In this document: piece by piece, positions 33,340-44,510 of the stretch | Layout: every line of letters starts with the position of its first letter | How positions within the stretch are numbered: the stretch's first letter is position 1 | NCBI GenBank assembly: GCA_963082975.1 | Contig: OY720344.1 | Span: forward strand, 80,774,053 to 80,838,052 | Length of the DNA stretch: 64,000 nucleotides | Source: Labia minor | Lineage: Eukaryota > Arthropoda > Insecta > Dermaptera > Spongiphoridae | Reading direction: 5' to 3' | Notes under the pieces: generated by a model | Told to the model about the DNA's origin: nothing | Database searches by the model: none | What the model saw: only the letters and a program-made list of their open reading frames with translations | Position numbers and translations under genes: made by a program

Positions 33340-33975
33340 CCTAGTTCACCGAGCCGCCGCTCGGTCATTTAAAAAAATTATTCCTTATTATCGGGTTTGA
33401 CTGGCAATATTAATAACTGGTTCACCGAGCCACCGTTCAAATAATTTAAAAGAACATAAATGACTAATAAAACACATACTTTTTAAACGTGTGTATTAAG
33501 ACTCTGAAAGACAGAAAAGTATGGCCTGTTGATATAACAATATATATTTCGTAATTTGATTTAATATAATATATTTTGTATTTACTGTCTGAAGTAGTTG
33601 AGGACGTCATTTAGATTTCCCATTTAAAATTAAGAAAAAACTAATAAACGTTCTGAAACATTTTCAAATAATTTAAATGTATGTATTAAGGCAATAAAAA
33701 CAGATATAAATATAACATAAATATTTTTAATTTTATTTTATTTATAATATATTTTGTATATAAGGAAGCGCTGGCTGACGTAGTTGATGTCGTCATATAA
33801 ATTTAAATTAAGAAAAACTAATGAAGATGATTTATCCCGAGGCTGAAACCAATACAGATCGATTTTTCTTTATAAAAATTATCTATGGTGTGAAATTCAA
33901 AAAAATTCTTAGAGCGGTTTAACATATCCAAAATACATATATATATACAATTTTTGCTAGTATAATAAGATAAGA
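33340..33975 (-). mobile_element. RC-C family, copy 3 (short form)
   Basis: Minus-strand 5' end TCTTATCTTATTATACTAGC at 33975 preceded by A, then the TTAGAGCGGTTT-complement block and the GACGTCATATAA-type block. The other end holds two hairpins, ACCGAGCCGCCGCTCGGT near 33352 and ACCGAGCCACCGTTC near 33427, equivalent to those of copies 1 and 2. The foldback middle and the tRNA-like cassette are absent. Confidence 0.7.
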
Positions 33976-34148
33976 TATATAGGGATTGTTAGGAGACAAA
34001 GTTCCGAAGTTCTGGGGAGAAGGCAACTATCTACTATCAGCTTTTCTTATACTTATTTAATAAAAAAATATTTTAAAAGGTTTTTTATAACAACCAATTA
34101 ATTTATTCTATCCTCTAGTTTCATTGACGGATCTTATATATTTTTAAG

Positions 34149-34399
34149 AAACCAATTTAACAGTAAAAGATAAACCGGAGAGTATACAATTAATCAAATA
34201 CAAAATATTTGTTAAGAAATTAATTCTTTCACAACTGAGATGGGCAAGAAAGAGGAAAATTAATTATCAGAAAGAGAACAGAGTTAATTGTACCACTATA
34301 AAATCGGATGGCCATTCATCTGAAATAGATCTATCTAACAATCTAAAGTCTAAAAATTCCTCCAGATCTAGTAATCTATCTGGAGAGTATATTTTATAA
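34149..34399 (+). other. Candidate terminal coding exon, unknown protein
   Basis: An acceptor-like TATATTTTTAAG precedes an open frame of about 82 codons that has no Met, ends at TAA and is less A+T-skewed than its surroundings. The product is basic in its first half (FVKKLILSQLRWARKRK) and Ser/Asn-rich in its second (NSSRSSNLSGEYIL at the end). It looks like a cytoplasmic tail. No family recognised. The next upstream acceptor (TCCTCTAG at 34118) leads to stops in all frames, so 34149 is the better start. It could be a transposon remnant instead. Confidence 0.33.
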
Positions 34400-35454
34400 T
34401 TATTTCTCATTTCCTAAATTTGTTTTTAAATTTTATTAATATTGAAAATACTATTAATGATATTCTATTTCAGTAAAATGATGGAGTTTATTAATAAATG
34501 ATAATGATTAATAATGGATAGAATCGTGCTTCCTATTGAGTATATGCATTTGGGACCTGCATTAGTTGCGAAGCCTCTATTAAGACTACACACACTGTTC
34601 ATTGACTATCAATAAGCATAATACACCATTGCTAAAGTGGCCATGTGTCACAAAGTCATAAGCCTCTCCTCCCTCAATACCATCCTTGATCCTAATTATA
34701 ATTCATAGATTATATATTAGGAATAGGGAGAGAGGTAAATGGTAATGAATAGTAAATAGAAACAATCATCATATATTTTTGTCTTTGTATAATATATAGT
34801 ACATTTAAACACATTTAAAATTATTTTTTAACCTTGTTTTCTGACAGAGGTGTCCAAATTTTTTGATTCGAGAATCGGATTTGCAGCGGATCATATAAAT
34901 ATGCGAATTGGAAAATTTCTTTAAGACAAATAGCAGGGGTGGCCACACTACGTGATACTTAGAGCCATATTGATAAATTGAAAATGTTTAAGAGCAAAAT
35001 CGGAAATTTTTTTTTTTTAGAGCCATATTGAAAAATCGAATAATCAACTATGTTTAAATTACAATTGATTAAATCATTAATTTAATTTTTAAGCGATAAA
35101 TTTTAAATAGAAAGGGAATCTTAGTTAATATACGCACTTCTTAAATGTATATCTATCTATACAATTAACAAATTATATAAAGATATAATTATTCAATTTC
35201 TACTTTAGACCTAGTGGCATAAAAAATAGTCAATCCATTTTTTTCTTAAGAATACTTAAATAAAAAAATTGTTATAGAAAATTTGGTTTTGATTTATGAG
35301 TTTTATATTGAATTAGAAAGATATAATGAATACATTAATCATTATGACATTATTCACAACATCCAACTGACTCATTCCTTTTTATAAGAGATTTTATTAT
35401 TTAATTTATATAAATTTACCAATTATTTCTCACTAATTAGTTGTTTTATTAATA
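34400..35454. other. Unassigned; decayed hAT-like ends
   Basis: CAGAGGTGTCCAAATTTTT (34845) and CAGGGGTGGCCACACTACG (34934) look like left ends of hAT MITEs, but no matching right ends or duplications were found. Confidence 0.3.
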
Positions 35455-35500
35455 GTACCTGGTTCACCAAGTTACTGCTTTGTACTTTAAAAGAATCGGG
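35455..35500 (-). mobile_element. RC-C terminal hairpin remnant
   Basis: agtacctggttcaccaagtt followed by a degraded hairpin and CTTTAAAAGAAT, matching the hairpin-end consensus of RC-C copies at 33345. Confidence 0.45.
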
Positions 35501-35710
35501 TCAGACTGTTCGACAATAAATGTAAAATTATTAGATTTTATAAATTTTTATTTTAATTTTTTTAATATAATTTAATTATTAATTTTTTATTTGTATTATT
35601 ATTATATTGTTAGCTTCACGGACATATTTTTTAGGAAAGTTAAAAGAATATCAAAGATAATTCCTTTTAAAAATCATATAATTAATATTTATTTTATTAT
35701 TATACTAGTA

Positions 35711-35717
<7 letters not shown>

Positions 35718-35752
<35 letters not shown>
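35718..35752. repeat. (AT)n microsatellite
   Basis: Uninterrupted dinucleotide tract. Confidence 0.95.
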
Positions 35753-35756
<4 letters not shown>

Positions 35757-35882
35757 ATATTTTCGAGCTATTTTATTCTGCTAAGGATTTTTTAAAATTC
35801 ACACAATAATTTTTACAAAAAAAAAAAAAAATCGATCTGTATTGGTTGACTGAAAAATCAACTTTGTTAGTTTTTATAACGC

Positions 35883-35985
35883 TTTTACTATCTCGCCAGA
35901 GTGAGTATTGCGATCACGAAAATTTTAGATGTTGAGATTTTGATGTTTTTATACATTTCGAAGGTTCCTGCTAAAAATTAATTAA
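35883..35985 (+). mobile_element. RC-B 5'-end fragment
   Basis: TTTTACTATCTCGCCAGAG then GATCACGAAAATTTTAGATG and GAGATTTTGATGTTTTTATA, the first ~100 bases of RC-B; truncated. Confidence 0.75.
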
Positions 35986-36239
35986 TCTAAAATTTATCTT
36001 ATTAGTCTGGCAATCATTGTAAGTATATATTATCTTTTTTTCACCCAAATGTAATGATAAAAAATTATTCAAATGGCGACAAAAGAAACCTGTAATATAA
36101 TTTGATCTATTAATAAATGTTTAATTTTTTTCTATTATAATTTGCAATCAGTAGTGTGTTGAATGCGTAAGTAGAAATCTCAAGTATTGACTTTTCTGTT
36201 TGATATTGTTTCCGAGAATTGTCCCCTTTTTTGATTTCC

Positions 36240-36560
36240 ACGAAATAGCCAAAGAGTGTCACGTGTGCGTTTTAGGAATAAAACACTCTATTTCCGGCAA
36301 GAAGTAGAGAGAGAGAGAGAATGGGGTGAATGGGGACGAGTATTTGGTAAAGAGGGTGCTGTTTGTTTGCTTTTTTTTATTTTTTTCGGCCTGTGATGCG
36401 CACCATTTGTCAATGCAATCGACTTCGTCATCAGTTTTCAGTATAATCAACAGAATTCACCTTTCGACCATTCACGAATTTATACATCCACTTTCGATCA
36501 TCCACATTTACTATTTCAGTCTATTCGTTCTTCAAAATCATCTTTGTTAAAAATACTATC
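36240..36560. other. Unassigned moderately GC-rich island
   Basis: Contains a CACGTG E-box (36261), a (GA)n tract and pyrimidine-rich plus-strand sequence. Overlapping 63- and 74-codon frames on opposite strands have no family features. A promoter or 5' UTR is possible. Confidence 0.25.
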
Positions 36561-36639
36561 TTAAAGATAAATCATTTTTCTTTCGTACTTTAATCAACAG
36601 ATATTATTAAAAATTAATCAGTATATTCTTGATGCACTT

Positions 36640-37060
36640 ATATATAATGATAAAGTTGGATATGACGCGGTTAGGGATATGACGTGTTTTCTGTATCTCG
36701 AAAGCTAGGCCTTTTGGCGAGGGAAAGGCATTGAAGGACGATATTAGCCTCCTATGCGACCAGATGAAGAATATCAACTTTAATTGTGCCACTCAGCCAA
36801 AGCGATAAACTTCACATGTGGGACCATCTCACTTATACACGCCATCAGGAGCATAGGCTCAAAAACTCCTAGAAATTGATCCAGGCCGCCTAAACACTGA
36901 CCAAGAGGGCAAGATTTTTTTCACCCACCAATTTTGTCATGTGTGAAGTTGGAAGACGAACTCATTGATCAAGTTTTTCCGAATCTCCAAAAATATATTC
37001 TCGAAGAAAATTGGTTGTCTGAAAGAGCCTACTGACAGCAATAAATGATTTTTTTATTTG
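36640..37060 (+). pseudogene. Helitron/PIF1-type helicase remnant
   Basis: Plus-strand frames carry, in order and across stops, RPDEEYQL-like residues, LEIDPGRLNTDQEGKIFF, THQFCHV, a DELID-V-F-like stretch and ENWLSERA. This matches the late part of Helitron helicases (ML-IG-G-LP---G-I-LP--F, LI--VFP-I-----WL-ERAILAPKN). No Walker motifs or Rep nuclease are left. It could be a fossil of the autonomous partner of the non-autonomous rolling-circle families in the window. That link is inference. Confidence 0.5.
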
Positions 37061-38327
37061 TAATTAAAGTAATAGTAGAAATTGAATTGGACTTATTGTG
37101 ATGTGAAATTTAAAAAAATAGATTTAAAAAAAGCCTTCAATATAAAAGAATGCATCCATCTATCTTCTCTCAGATGAGTGTTCTAATCAAATATTAATCG
37201 CGTTGGAAGATTCCAAACTCTTCTGGGAAAAGTGGGCTGAGGTAGAAAAGAGAAAGAGAGAGTGGAGAGGGTATGAAAGAATGGGTCGCATTCTGAATAT
37301 GTTAAAAATAGATAGCGTTCTCTTGAGAAAGACACCTGAGTAAAGCTCTTATGTTTTATTAAATAATCCATGTCTGAAGAGCTTCTTCCTTATTTCCCTT
37401 CCCTTTCAAGGAAGCACTATGCTCCCCCGTTAAAGATGCAGTTTGATGATGTCGTTGATGAAAATGTTTCAATAAGATAAATGACATATAAGTAAATAGA
37501 TCAAAAGAATTTTGAAAAATGGATAAAACAAGGTTTAATCACAAAACTTCCAATTAATATATACTATAAAATCTAAAGTTACTTATAACAGACAGTTAGA
37601 ACAGTTAGATAGTACTGAGTTACAGAACTAGAGATTGAAACTTCAAACTCTCTAACAACAAATTTTTTTTAAATACTTATAATAAAAGAATATTAAAATA
37701 AATTGAAATTGGAATAAATAAGTGGCTAAAAACAGAAAATTTCGGTTTTATTAAGAGATATTTAAGCTTATTGAAAATTAAAATTAATTTTTTCTATCTC
37801 GCCAACACCTTTTTCCAACACAAATTAATAATTATAATTATTTTCATAATATTATTATGACAAATTATACCAAATTACTAATTATATTATATTATAAAAC
37901 TTTTCTTAAAATTAAATGAATTATATTCTTTATTAATATTTAAACAAACGATTTATAAATTTGGTTTATGATCATATAATATAAATAAAAAAAAAATGAA
38001 TAATTTAAAAAAATGCAAAAACTTGCCAAAATATGGTCCTTGATCAGAATACCATAAAACTAAAATATAATAAATTTATGTTAAAATCTGTACACAGACG
38101 TTTAACTGAGATAAACCCACAGGAAACTCGTTATTGTAATGTAGGTAAAGAGTGAATTGGCATTTTTTTTCATATTCCATTAAGCATGTTGAAAATATTT
38201 GTATATGATCAATATCTGAAAATGAAAATGAATTCTTCTGTTTAGAATGAAAATAAAAATAATTTAAATTTTTGTTCTACTTCATTCTCTTTATTTATCA
38301 TTCTTATTTGAGAATTAAAAAAAAATC
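37061..38327. other. Stretch without recognised gene
   Basis: 37180-37440 is purine/pyrimidine-skewed and less A+T-biased, but encodes no recognised protein. The rest is A+T-rich. Confidence 0.4.
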
Positions 38328-38914
38328 TGGAGTATCTCCACTTGACTATCTCGCATTTTTTGAATTGGATTAAATAACATATATTATATTTAAATTAAAT
38401 TATAAATTATAATTGATAAATAATATTTATTAAACCAACGTGTGTTTGATTCTTTGTTGATTGCAACACGTCACGTGCTGGCTCGTGATTTGCAATCGTG
38501 TTAAAAAATTAATTCCGGTACTTTAAGCCATAGGTTCTTAAACTTATGTACTCCACGGACCCCCACTTGAAAAAATTTTTTTTGACGGACCCCCATCACA
38601 ACTTTAGGTACTTTACGTCATTTTATTAATTAATTTCTGGCTTACGATCTCATAAGGACAAGGATATATGATGAATATTTCTAACAGTGATTGGTGAATA
38701 ACGATTTTTTTGCATATTGTAGAACACATTTTATTAGAAATTATAATATTGAAGAAAGAAAATACAAACATTGTCATAGCAACAAATCTCACAAATTATA
38801 ATGGGTACTTACATTAAATTCATATAAATATTTTATAATTTTTTTCAGAAAATATTAAATAAGAAATATTTTAAAAAATAACTGCATCTATCTCATTAAA
38901 TATAACTTACATAT

Positions 38915-40774
38915 TTAATGAGATGTATGCAGTTGTTTTCTTGAAACAAGAATCTCAATATCTGGCTTAATATTGGAAACTTTTAATCTAAGATCCGGCT
39001 CTACATTTAATTTGTTTCTATATTTAGACTTAATATAAAATAGTACCGAAAAAGCTTGTTCGCATAAATATGTTGTGCAGAATGGAATCAAGTGTTGAAG
39101 TGCTTTATTTGCAAGCGCAGGATAATCTGACCTGAGAAGTAACCAAAAGTTGCTCAATTCAGTTTTGTTAAATTTTAGTTTATAAGTTGTATCACATGAT
39201 AATTCCACGAGAATATCTTGTTCAGGTGCAGATAAATGTTTAGCATTTGTAATTTCCATATTAAATGGATCTCTGATCCAGTTATTGCAAGGATCAGGAG
39301 TAGAAAAATACTTCCTGAAGTTGCTTTTCAAAGTAATTAAATGTTCAACAAATAATTGACGCGTTTGATTAAGCAATTTTTCACTGGAGCTTTCTATGAA
39401 ATCATTGAGAGTTGGAAAAGACTCATATACACCGTTCTGGATGCGTTTCGACCACAAGTCGATTTTTTTAATCATTGCTTCTATTTTATCTTCAACTTTA
39501 AATATATTTACAAAAGTACCTTGCAGGCTCAAATTAAGTTCGTTCAATTTTGTAAAAATATCAGTCAAGTAAGCCACCTTAGCTAACCAGATAAAATCAT
39601 TGAAACATTCGGTCAGTTCAAAATGCGCATCTATTAAAAACAATCGTATTTCATCTCGAAGCTCAAAAAGGCGAATGAGTACTTTCCCGCGGGACAACCA
39701 ACGTACATCTGTATGTAATAATAAATGTGTATGTTGACTACCCATTTCCTCACACAAAATTTTAAAAACTCTGGAATTAAGTGGACGAGCCTTAATGAAA
39801 TTGACAATTTTAACTACTTCGTCTAATGTTCTTTTCAAATCTGGTGACATATTTTTGGCTGCTAATGATTCTCTGTGAATGCAGCAATGATTCCAAACAA
39901 CCTGAGGCGCAACATTTTTAATAAGAGCAATCAATCCAGTTCTTGTACCTGACATTGCACGAGCACCATCAGTGCAAATTCCAACACATTTTGGCCACTC
40001 TATTTCATTTTCGGTTATAAAATTATTCAAACTGTTAAATATGTCATTAGCTGTCGTTCGTGAAGGTAGTGAATCACAAAACAATACATCTTCTTGTATT
40101 TGATTTTCAAACTCATATCTAATGAAAGCTAACAAATTGGCATTATTAGTGACATCAGTACTTTCATCCAATTGTAATGAGTAATAGTGACTTTTGCGCA
40201 CTCTCGATATTAATTCTTCTTTTATATTACATGACATGTCTTCAATCCTATTCTTAACCGTATCATTTGATAATGAAATCAAATTTATATCGTTTGCTGC
40301 TTTAGTTCCTAACATTATATTTGTAATTACTTTTGTAGCAGGAAGAATTAATTGCTCTGCTATATTATGCGGCTTTCCTGCTTTAGCAATAAGTAGAGCT
40401 ACTTCATATGATGCCATTACTGCTTTCTTACTCATACCACCAGATCCCGTCTTTACCATCAATTTCTGACTTGAATTAAGTTCTTCTTTTTTCATTTTAA
40501 AAAATTCGATAGACTTACTAACATGCTCGCTGTGCTTTGTTTGTAAATGACGTCTGAGATTAGCAGGTTTCATACTTTCATTGGATAAACTTTCCTGACA
40601 TAGAACGCAGACTGGTCTTTCCACATCATTGTTGCAAATATAAGTAAATCCAAATGATAAATAATCATCCGAATATTTTCTAGTTTTGCGTTTCTTGGTA
40701 GAGTTTGCTGTTGATGCCTCATCATCTGATTCTTTCCGTTTCTGTGTTGAACCAGTTTGTAGCCAACGATCCAT
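38915..40774 (-). CDS. hAT (Charlie/ZBED5-like) transposase, intact
   Basis: A single 619-codon frame from ATG to stop, a normal length for this family. A BED-type zinc finger lies at about residues 33-85 (C56-x2-C59-x16-H76-x4-H81). The RNase-H-like core shows LQLDESTD (Asp203) and CTDGARAM (Asp269), then the conserved C-x2-H-like NHCCIHRES. An alpha-helical insertion region follows. The C-terminal dimerisation block TYLCEQAFSVL (with Glu572, the likely third catalytic residue) is followed by IKSKYRNKL. All expected catalytic residues are present and no stop interrupts it. It binds the element ends and performs cut-and-paste transposition in the nucleus. Expression and activity are inferred, not shown. 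No intron is needed. Related domesticated genes (ZBED5, GTF2IRD2) exist, but the flanking TIRs and TSD identify a transposon. Confidence 0.93.
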   Translation of the reverse strand: MDRWLQTGSTQKRKESDDEASTANSTKKRKTRKYSDDYLSFGFTYICNNDVERPVCVLCQESLSNESMKPANLRRHLQTKHSEHVSKSIEFFKMKKEELNSSQKLMVKTGSGGMSKKAVMASYEVALLIAKAGKPHNIAEQLILPATKVITNIMLGTKAANDINLISLSNDTVKNRIEDMSCNIKEELISRVRKSHYYSLQLDESTDVTNNANLLAFIRYEFENQIQEDVLFCDSLPSRTTANDIFNSLNNFITENEIEWPKCVGICTDGARAMSGTRTGLIALIKNVAPQVVWNHCCIHRESLAAKNMSPDLKRTLDEVVKIVNFIKARPLNSRVFKILCEEMGSQHTHLLLHTDVRWLSRGKVLIRLFELRDEIRLFLIDAHFELTECFNDFIWLAKVAYLTDIFTKLNELNLSLQGTFVNIFKVEDKIEAMIKKIDLWSKRIQNGVYESFPTLNDFIESSSEKLLNQTRQLFVEHLITLKSNFRKYFSTPDPCNNWIRDPFNMEITNAKHLSAPEQDILVELSCDTTYKLKFNKTELSNFWLLLRSDYPALANKALQHLIPFCTTYLCEQAFSVLFYIKSKYRNKLNVEPDLRLKVSNIKPDIEILVSRKQLHTSH

Positions 40775-40984
40775 TTTATGGAGTAATTTATTAACATTGA
40801 ACTACAATAATATAAATATAATATAAATATAACGAATTATTATTTACTAGCTATGTTTTAATATGATTTTAAATGAATGTTTTAATATCATTTTAAATGA
40901 ATGTTTTAAATCATTTTAATAAATGTTTTAAATCATTTTAAATAAATGATTTAATATCATTTTAAATGAATATTAATTTATATA

Positions 40985-41085
40985 ATAAATATATTTCGTA
41001 ATTTGATTCTAAAATATTATTAATTTCGTAATTTGATTCTAAAATATTATTAATTTCGTAATTTGATTCTAAAATATTATTAAAA
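40985..41085. repeat. Three tandem copies of a ~31-bp unit
   Basis: The unit tttcgtaatttgattctaaa followed by atattattaa is repeated three times within the hAT leader, just after a looser array of AAATGAATGTTTTAA-like units (40860-40980). Confidence 0.85.
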
Positions 41086-41280
41086 TAAATATTTTTTATT
41101 CATAAAACTAACTTATACTTACTCTCAAAAACAGCCTTTCTGGGAAATTGCAAAATGTGTTTAGTGTTTTTATAAAATAATGATCATGCAAATTACACTA
41201 AAAATTAAAAAAAATTATTAGCTATAATAAACTATTATTAGCTATAATTTAATTATAATTAATTAAATTAATAAAAATAA

Positions 41281-41380
41281 TTTAAAGATACAACTCGTTG
41301 AGAAATGAACTTATAATTAACATTAATAAAAATAATTTAAAGATACAACTCGTTGAGAAATGAACTTATAATTAACATTT
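41281..41380. repeat. Tandem duplication of a ~55-bp unit
   Basis: Two adjacent copies of a unit starting gatacaactcgttgagaaat, inside the hAT leader. Confidence 0.85.
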
Positions 41381-41968
41381 GCTTTAAAACTGTTTAAAAC
41401 CCCAGAGTGGACGCTGACAATTTGGGTTTTTCCGGGTAAGACTGTCCCCTCCCCTGGTTTTCCCCAATAACAAAGTGAAAGAAAATTCCCTTATATGCCT
41501 CCCCTTCCGAGCCCCTAAGAGGGGTTATTTTAAAGGAACAATCGAAAAATGATTTTAAATGAATGAATGGATGAAAATTCAAATTTTATATATAGTTTTT
41601 TATATATGTTTATTTATTCACAAAAAATTAATTGACATAATTATCAATTTAATAAAATAAAATAGTATTATTAATAGTATTAAATTATAGCCGTAATTCT
41701 CTAGGAGGATATAGTTAAACAATGAACTTTAAATATTTATATATGTATATATTTTTACGATGATTTTTTTCCGAGGACCGCGGACCCCCAGTAAAGGCTT
41801 CGCGGACCCCCAGGGGTCCGCGGACCACAGTTTAAGAACCACTGCTTTAAGCTATTCAATCAAGTTCAATCAAATTCTATTTATAGCATTTTTATACAAT
41901 TTTTAATCATGTGAAAAACTATTAAACATATATCTTTAATTTTACGGTTAGTTTAGAGGGAAATTAGC

Positions 41969-42654
41969 TGGAGTGTCTCCACTCGACTATCTCGCAATTT
42001 GAATTGGATTAAATAACATAATATATTATATTTAAATTAAATTTAATTAATTATAAATTATAAATAATAAATAATAAATATTAAACCAGCGCATGTTTGG
42101 CTTTTTGTTGATGGCACCACGTCACGTGTTGACGCGTGAGATTTTCAGTGTTAAAAAATTAATTCTGGTAATTTCAGCGAATCAATCAAGCTGAAATTCT
42201 ATATATAGCAGTTTTATATAATTATTAATCATGTGAAAAATTATCAAACATATATCTTTATTTTTACGGTCACTTTAGAGGAAAAAAAATCAAAACGTTG
42301 TAGGTAATGACCCTCTTCCGGTTGAGCTACATTTCTCAAAAGTTGATAGAAAACTATGAATTTTGAATAATGTCCATGTACCAAATTTCATCATTCTAGC
42401 TCAAACCGTTTTTGCGTAATCTTGCCTACATACATACACACATACACACATACACACATACACACACACATACACACACACAGACATTTTTCTCAACCTT
42501 AGTGAAAATGATTCAGGAACCTTCAAAACGTATAAAAACATCAAAATCTCAACATCGAAAATTTTCATGATCGCAATACTATCTCTGGCGAGATAGTAAA
42601 AATGAAAACGTGGTAGGTAATGACCCTCTTCCGGATGGCGAGATAGTAAAAACG
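41969..42654 (-). mobile_element. RC-B copy 3
   Basis: 3' hairpin TGGAG-TGT-CTCCA (41969-41981), then ACTATCTCGC. The 5' end is GGCGAGATAGTAAAAA at about 42602. A partial repeat of an inner block and a second GGCGAGATAGTAAAAA follow to 42654, so the 5' terminus is duplicated. A (CACATA)n tract lies at 42421-42483. Confidence 0.82.
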
Positions 42655-43032
42655 CATTCTCTATCACATTAAATCACTAAATGTTAAAAATATAGTATAT
42701 ATATTTATATTTTTTTATTTAGCTTAACAATTGATTAATAAATTTCATATGCTAGTTCTATTTCTCTTCCCTTACTCTGGCATATTTTATGATATATAAT
42801 ACCCATTGAGTTAAAACTTTCTGGTGAATTTTGTGGTACGAGTCTTTCATTTACTAGAACATGCCGATACGCAATTTGGAGGTGTTAATTTGATCTAGAG
42901 AGCTTTTCCGTATCAATACTTTAAATTGTTTGATCAACTTGGCCATTTATCATCCCCATCCTCAATAGGGCTTTTATTCCACTTAATATTAGCTCGAAAG
43001 GTCCCTAAGATGAAAATTTTATGGTTTTAATT

Positions 43033-43173
43033 ATGTCTCTCTCTCTCTCTCTCGTTGGTTCGGCTCCCCTATTCTGTCATTATTGATTATAAATCTCGTA
43101 AATTACCTGGCTTATCGCCTTTAGCTTTTGTTACATCAGTTATTTATGGCAATATTCATGGATATTTATTCAG
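43033..43173 (+). other. Exon-like island, open frame to a donor
   Basis: An ATG frame of 47 codons runs through a (TC)n tract and then through less biased sequence encoding VIIDYKSRKLPGLSPLAF and further hydrophobic residues, ending at TTCAG/GTAGGG, a good donor. Protein not recognised. The (TC)n origin of the first residues argues for caution. Confidence 0.2.
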
Positions 43174-43504
43174 GTAGGGAAGTCTTCTTCTTTTATGAAT
43201 AATCATATTACCATTCAACAGAGATTCTATTTATTATCTTTTTATTAACATTTATTAACAATTTAATATTTCTTCTTTTTTAGATTTATTATATATACTT
43301 ATATTGTATTTTCATAATTTATATTATATATTATTAGTAGTATTATTTTATTAGTTATTAATTAATTTTTATTTGGCTTGTATCTATCATTGTGGCGTTA
43401 ATGAACTCTAAAAGTCTTGGTTTTTAGATTACTTTAAAAAAGTATGTTTATTAGCCCATTTGTGATATATTTAAAATTTTTTTATCCCTTAACATAACAA
43501 AATA

Positions 43505-44113
43505 AGTTGAACTGTGGCCAGGTCCGAACCGACCGACGGTTTGAAATAAATTAATTTCCAGCTACAGAAACAATTTCAAATAATTTTCATATATCTATTA
43601 ATGTAATAAAAAACAGATATGGATACATAAATAATAAATATAAACATTTTTAATTTTATTTTATTTATAATATATATGCAAGACCAGGCTGTGACGTCAT
43701 GCATGGCTGGATGACGTCATATAATTTTAAATCAAGAAAAAACTAATAAATATGATTTTTTTCGAGGATAAAACCAATACAAAATGCATGATTCGTGGTG
43801 ATATATAAAAAAATCTCCTTTGGTGTGAAAATAACCCTTTCCTTCCTATCGTCGATCGCTAATACTACCACTTCCGGTTTCCGGAATTGCACCAAAAGTT
43901 GATCAATTCATCCCACTGATGCATTAAGTAAATATACCAAATTTCATCAAAATCGGTTGAGCCGTTCAGGCTGTACACATCTATACGGACGGACAGACGG
44001 ACGGACGGACAGACATCATGCTAAAAATACTTTTTTCTATATATGTAAAAATCTCCACATGTGAAATTTGGTGTGAAAACAATACCTCCCTTACTATCGT
44101 CGGTCGGTAAAAA
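43505..44113 (-). mobile_element. RC-A copy 3 (full length)
   Basis: Inverse orientation of 29515-30154 with the same block order: hairpin and GAACCGACCGACGG at left, TGACGTCA blocks, an internal terminus-like CTATCGTCGATCGCTAATA at about 43846, GGACGGACAGACGG repeats, and CTATCGTCGGTCGGTAAAAA at right. Confidence 0.85.
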
Positions 44114-44177
44114 GGGTTTATAATAATTTTTTTTACATTCAATTGGTGAGTCATGGTCGTATAAGTATAAATTTACA

Positions 44178-44510
44178 TTTTTACTATCTCGCCAGAGATA
44201 GTATTGGGATCACGAAAATTTTCGATGTCGAGATTTTGATGTTTTTATACGTTTTGAAGGTCCCTAAGACATGTTCATGTTTGGTAGTTTTTCACATGAT
44301 TAAAAATTGTATAAAACTGCTATATATAGAACTTCAGCTTAATTGAATCGCTGAAAGTACCTGAATTAATTTTTTAACACGACTGCAAATCACCCGCCAA
44401 CACGTGAAGAGGTGCCAACATCAAAGAGCCAAAACCACGCATTGGTTTAATATATATTTATTAATTTTAATTTATAATTTATAATTAATTAAATTTAACT
44501 TAGTCATATT
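44178..44510 (+). mobile_element. RC-B copy 4, internally deleted and truncated
   Basis: TTTTTACTATCTCGCCAGAG at left, then the first 100 bases of the family, a deletion, and the GTTTTTCACATGATTAAAAA through CACGTG-type blocks. It lacks the 3' inverted motif and hairpin. Confidence 0.78.

Larger units (their letters stand above)
38529..41844 (-). mobile_element. Full-length hAT transposon with intact transposase
   Basis: Ends CATAGGTTCTTAAACT and, inverted, CAGTGGTTCTTAAACT, with a perfect 8-bp duplication ctttaagc (38521-38528, 41845-41852). Subterminal GGACCCCC and CGGACC motifs repeat at both ends (38560-38600, 41760-41830). The 3316-bp element has one gene, a 619-codon transposase on the minus strand, and tandem repeats in the long leader between gene and right end. 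Confidence 0.95.
38328..41962 (-). mobile_element. RC-B copy 2, split by the intact hAT
   Basis: 38328-38528 begins with the 3' hairpin (TGGAG-TAT-CTCCA) and ACTATCTCGC. The copy resumes at 41845 after the hAT, and the 8-bp duplication ctttaagc occurs on both sides. It is truncated at about 41962 where RC-B copy 3 abuts. Rejoining the flanks gives an uninterrupted match to the other RC-B copies, proving the order of insertion. Confidence 0.85.

Noticed and set aside
34845..35030. Complete hAT MITE
   Set aside because: Two left-end-like motifs but no matching right end or 8-bp duplication.
42770..43170. Nuclear copy of mitochondrial DNA
   Set aside because: Composition suggested it, but no mitochondrial protein or rRNA segment could be recognised.
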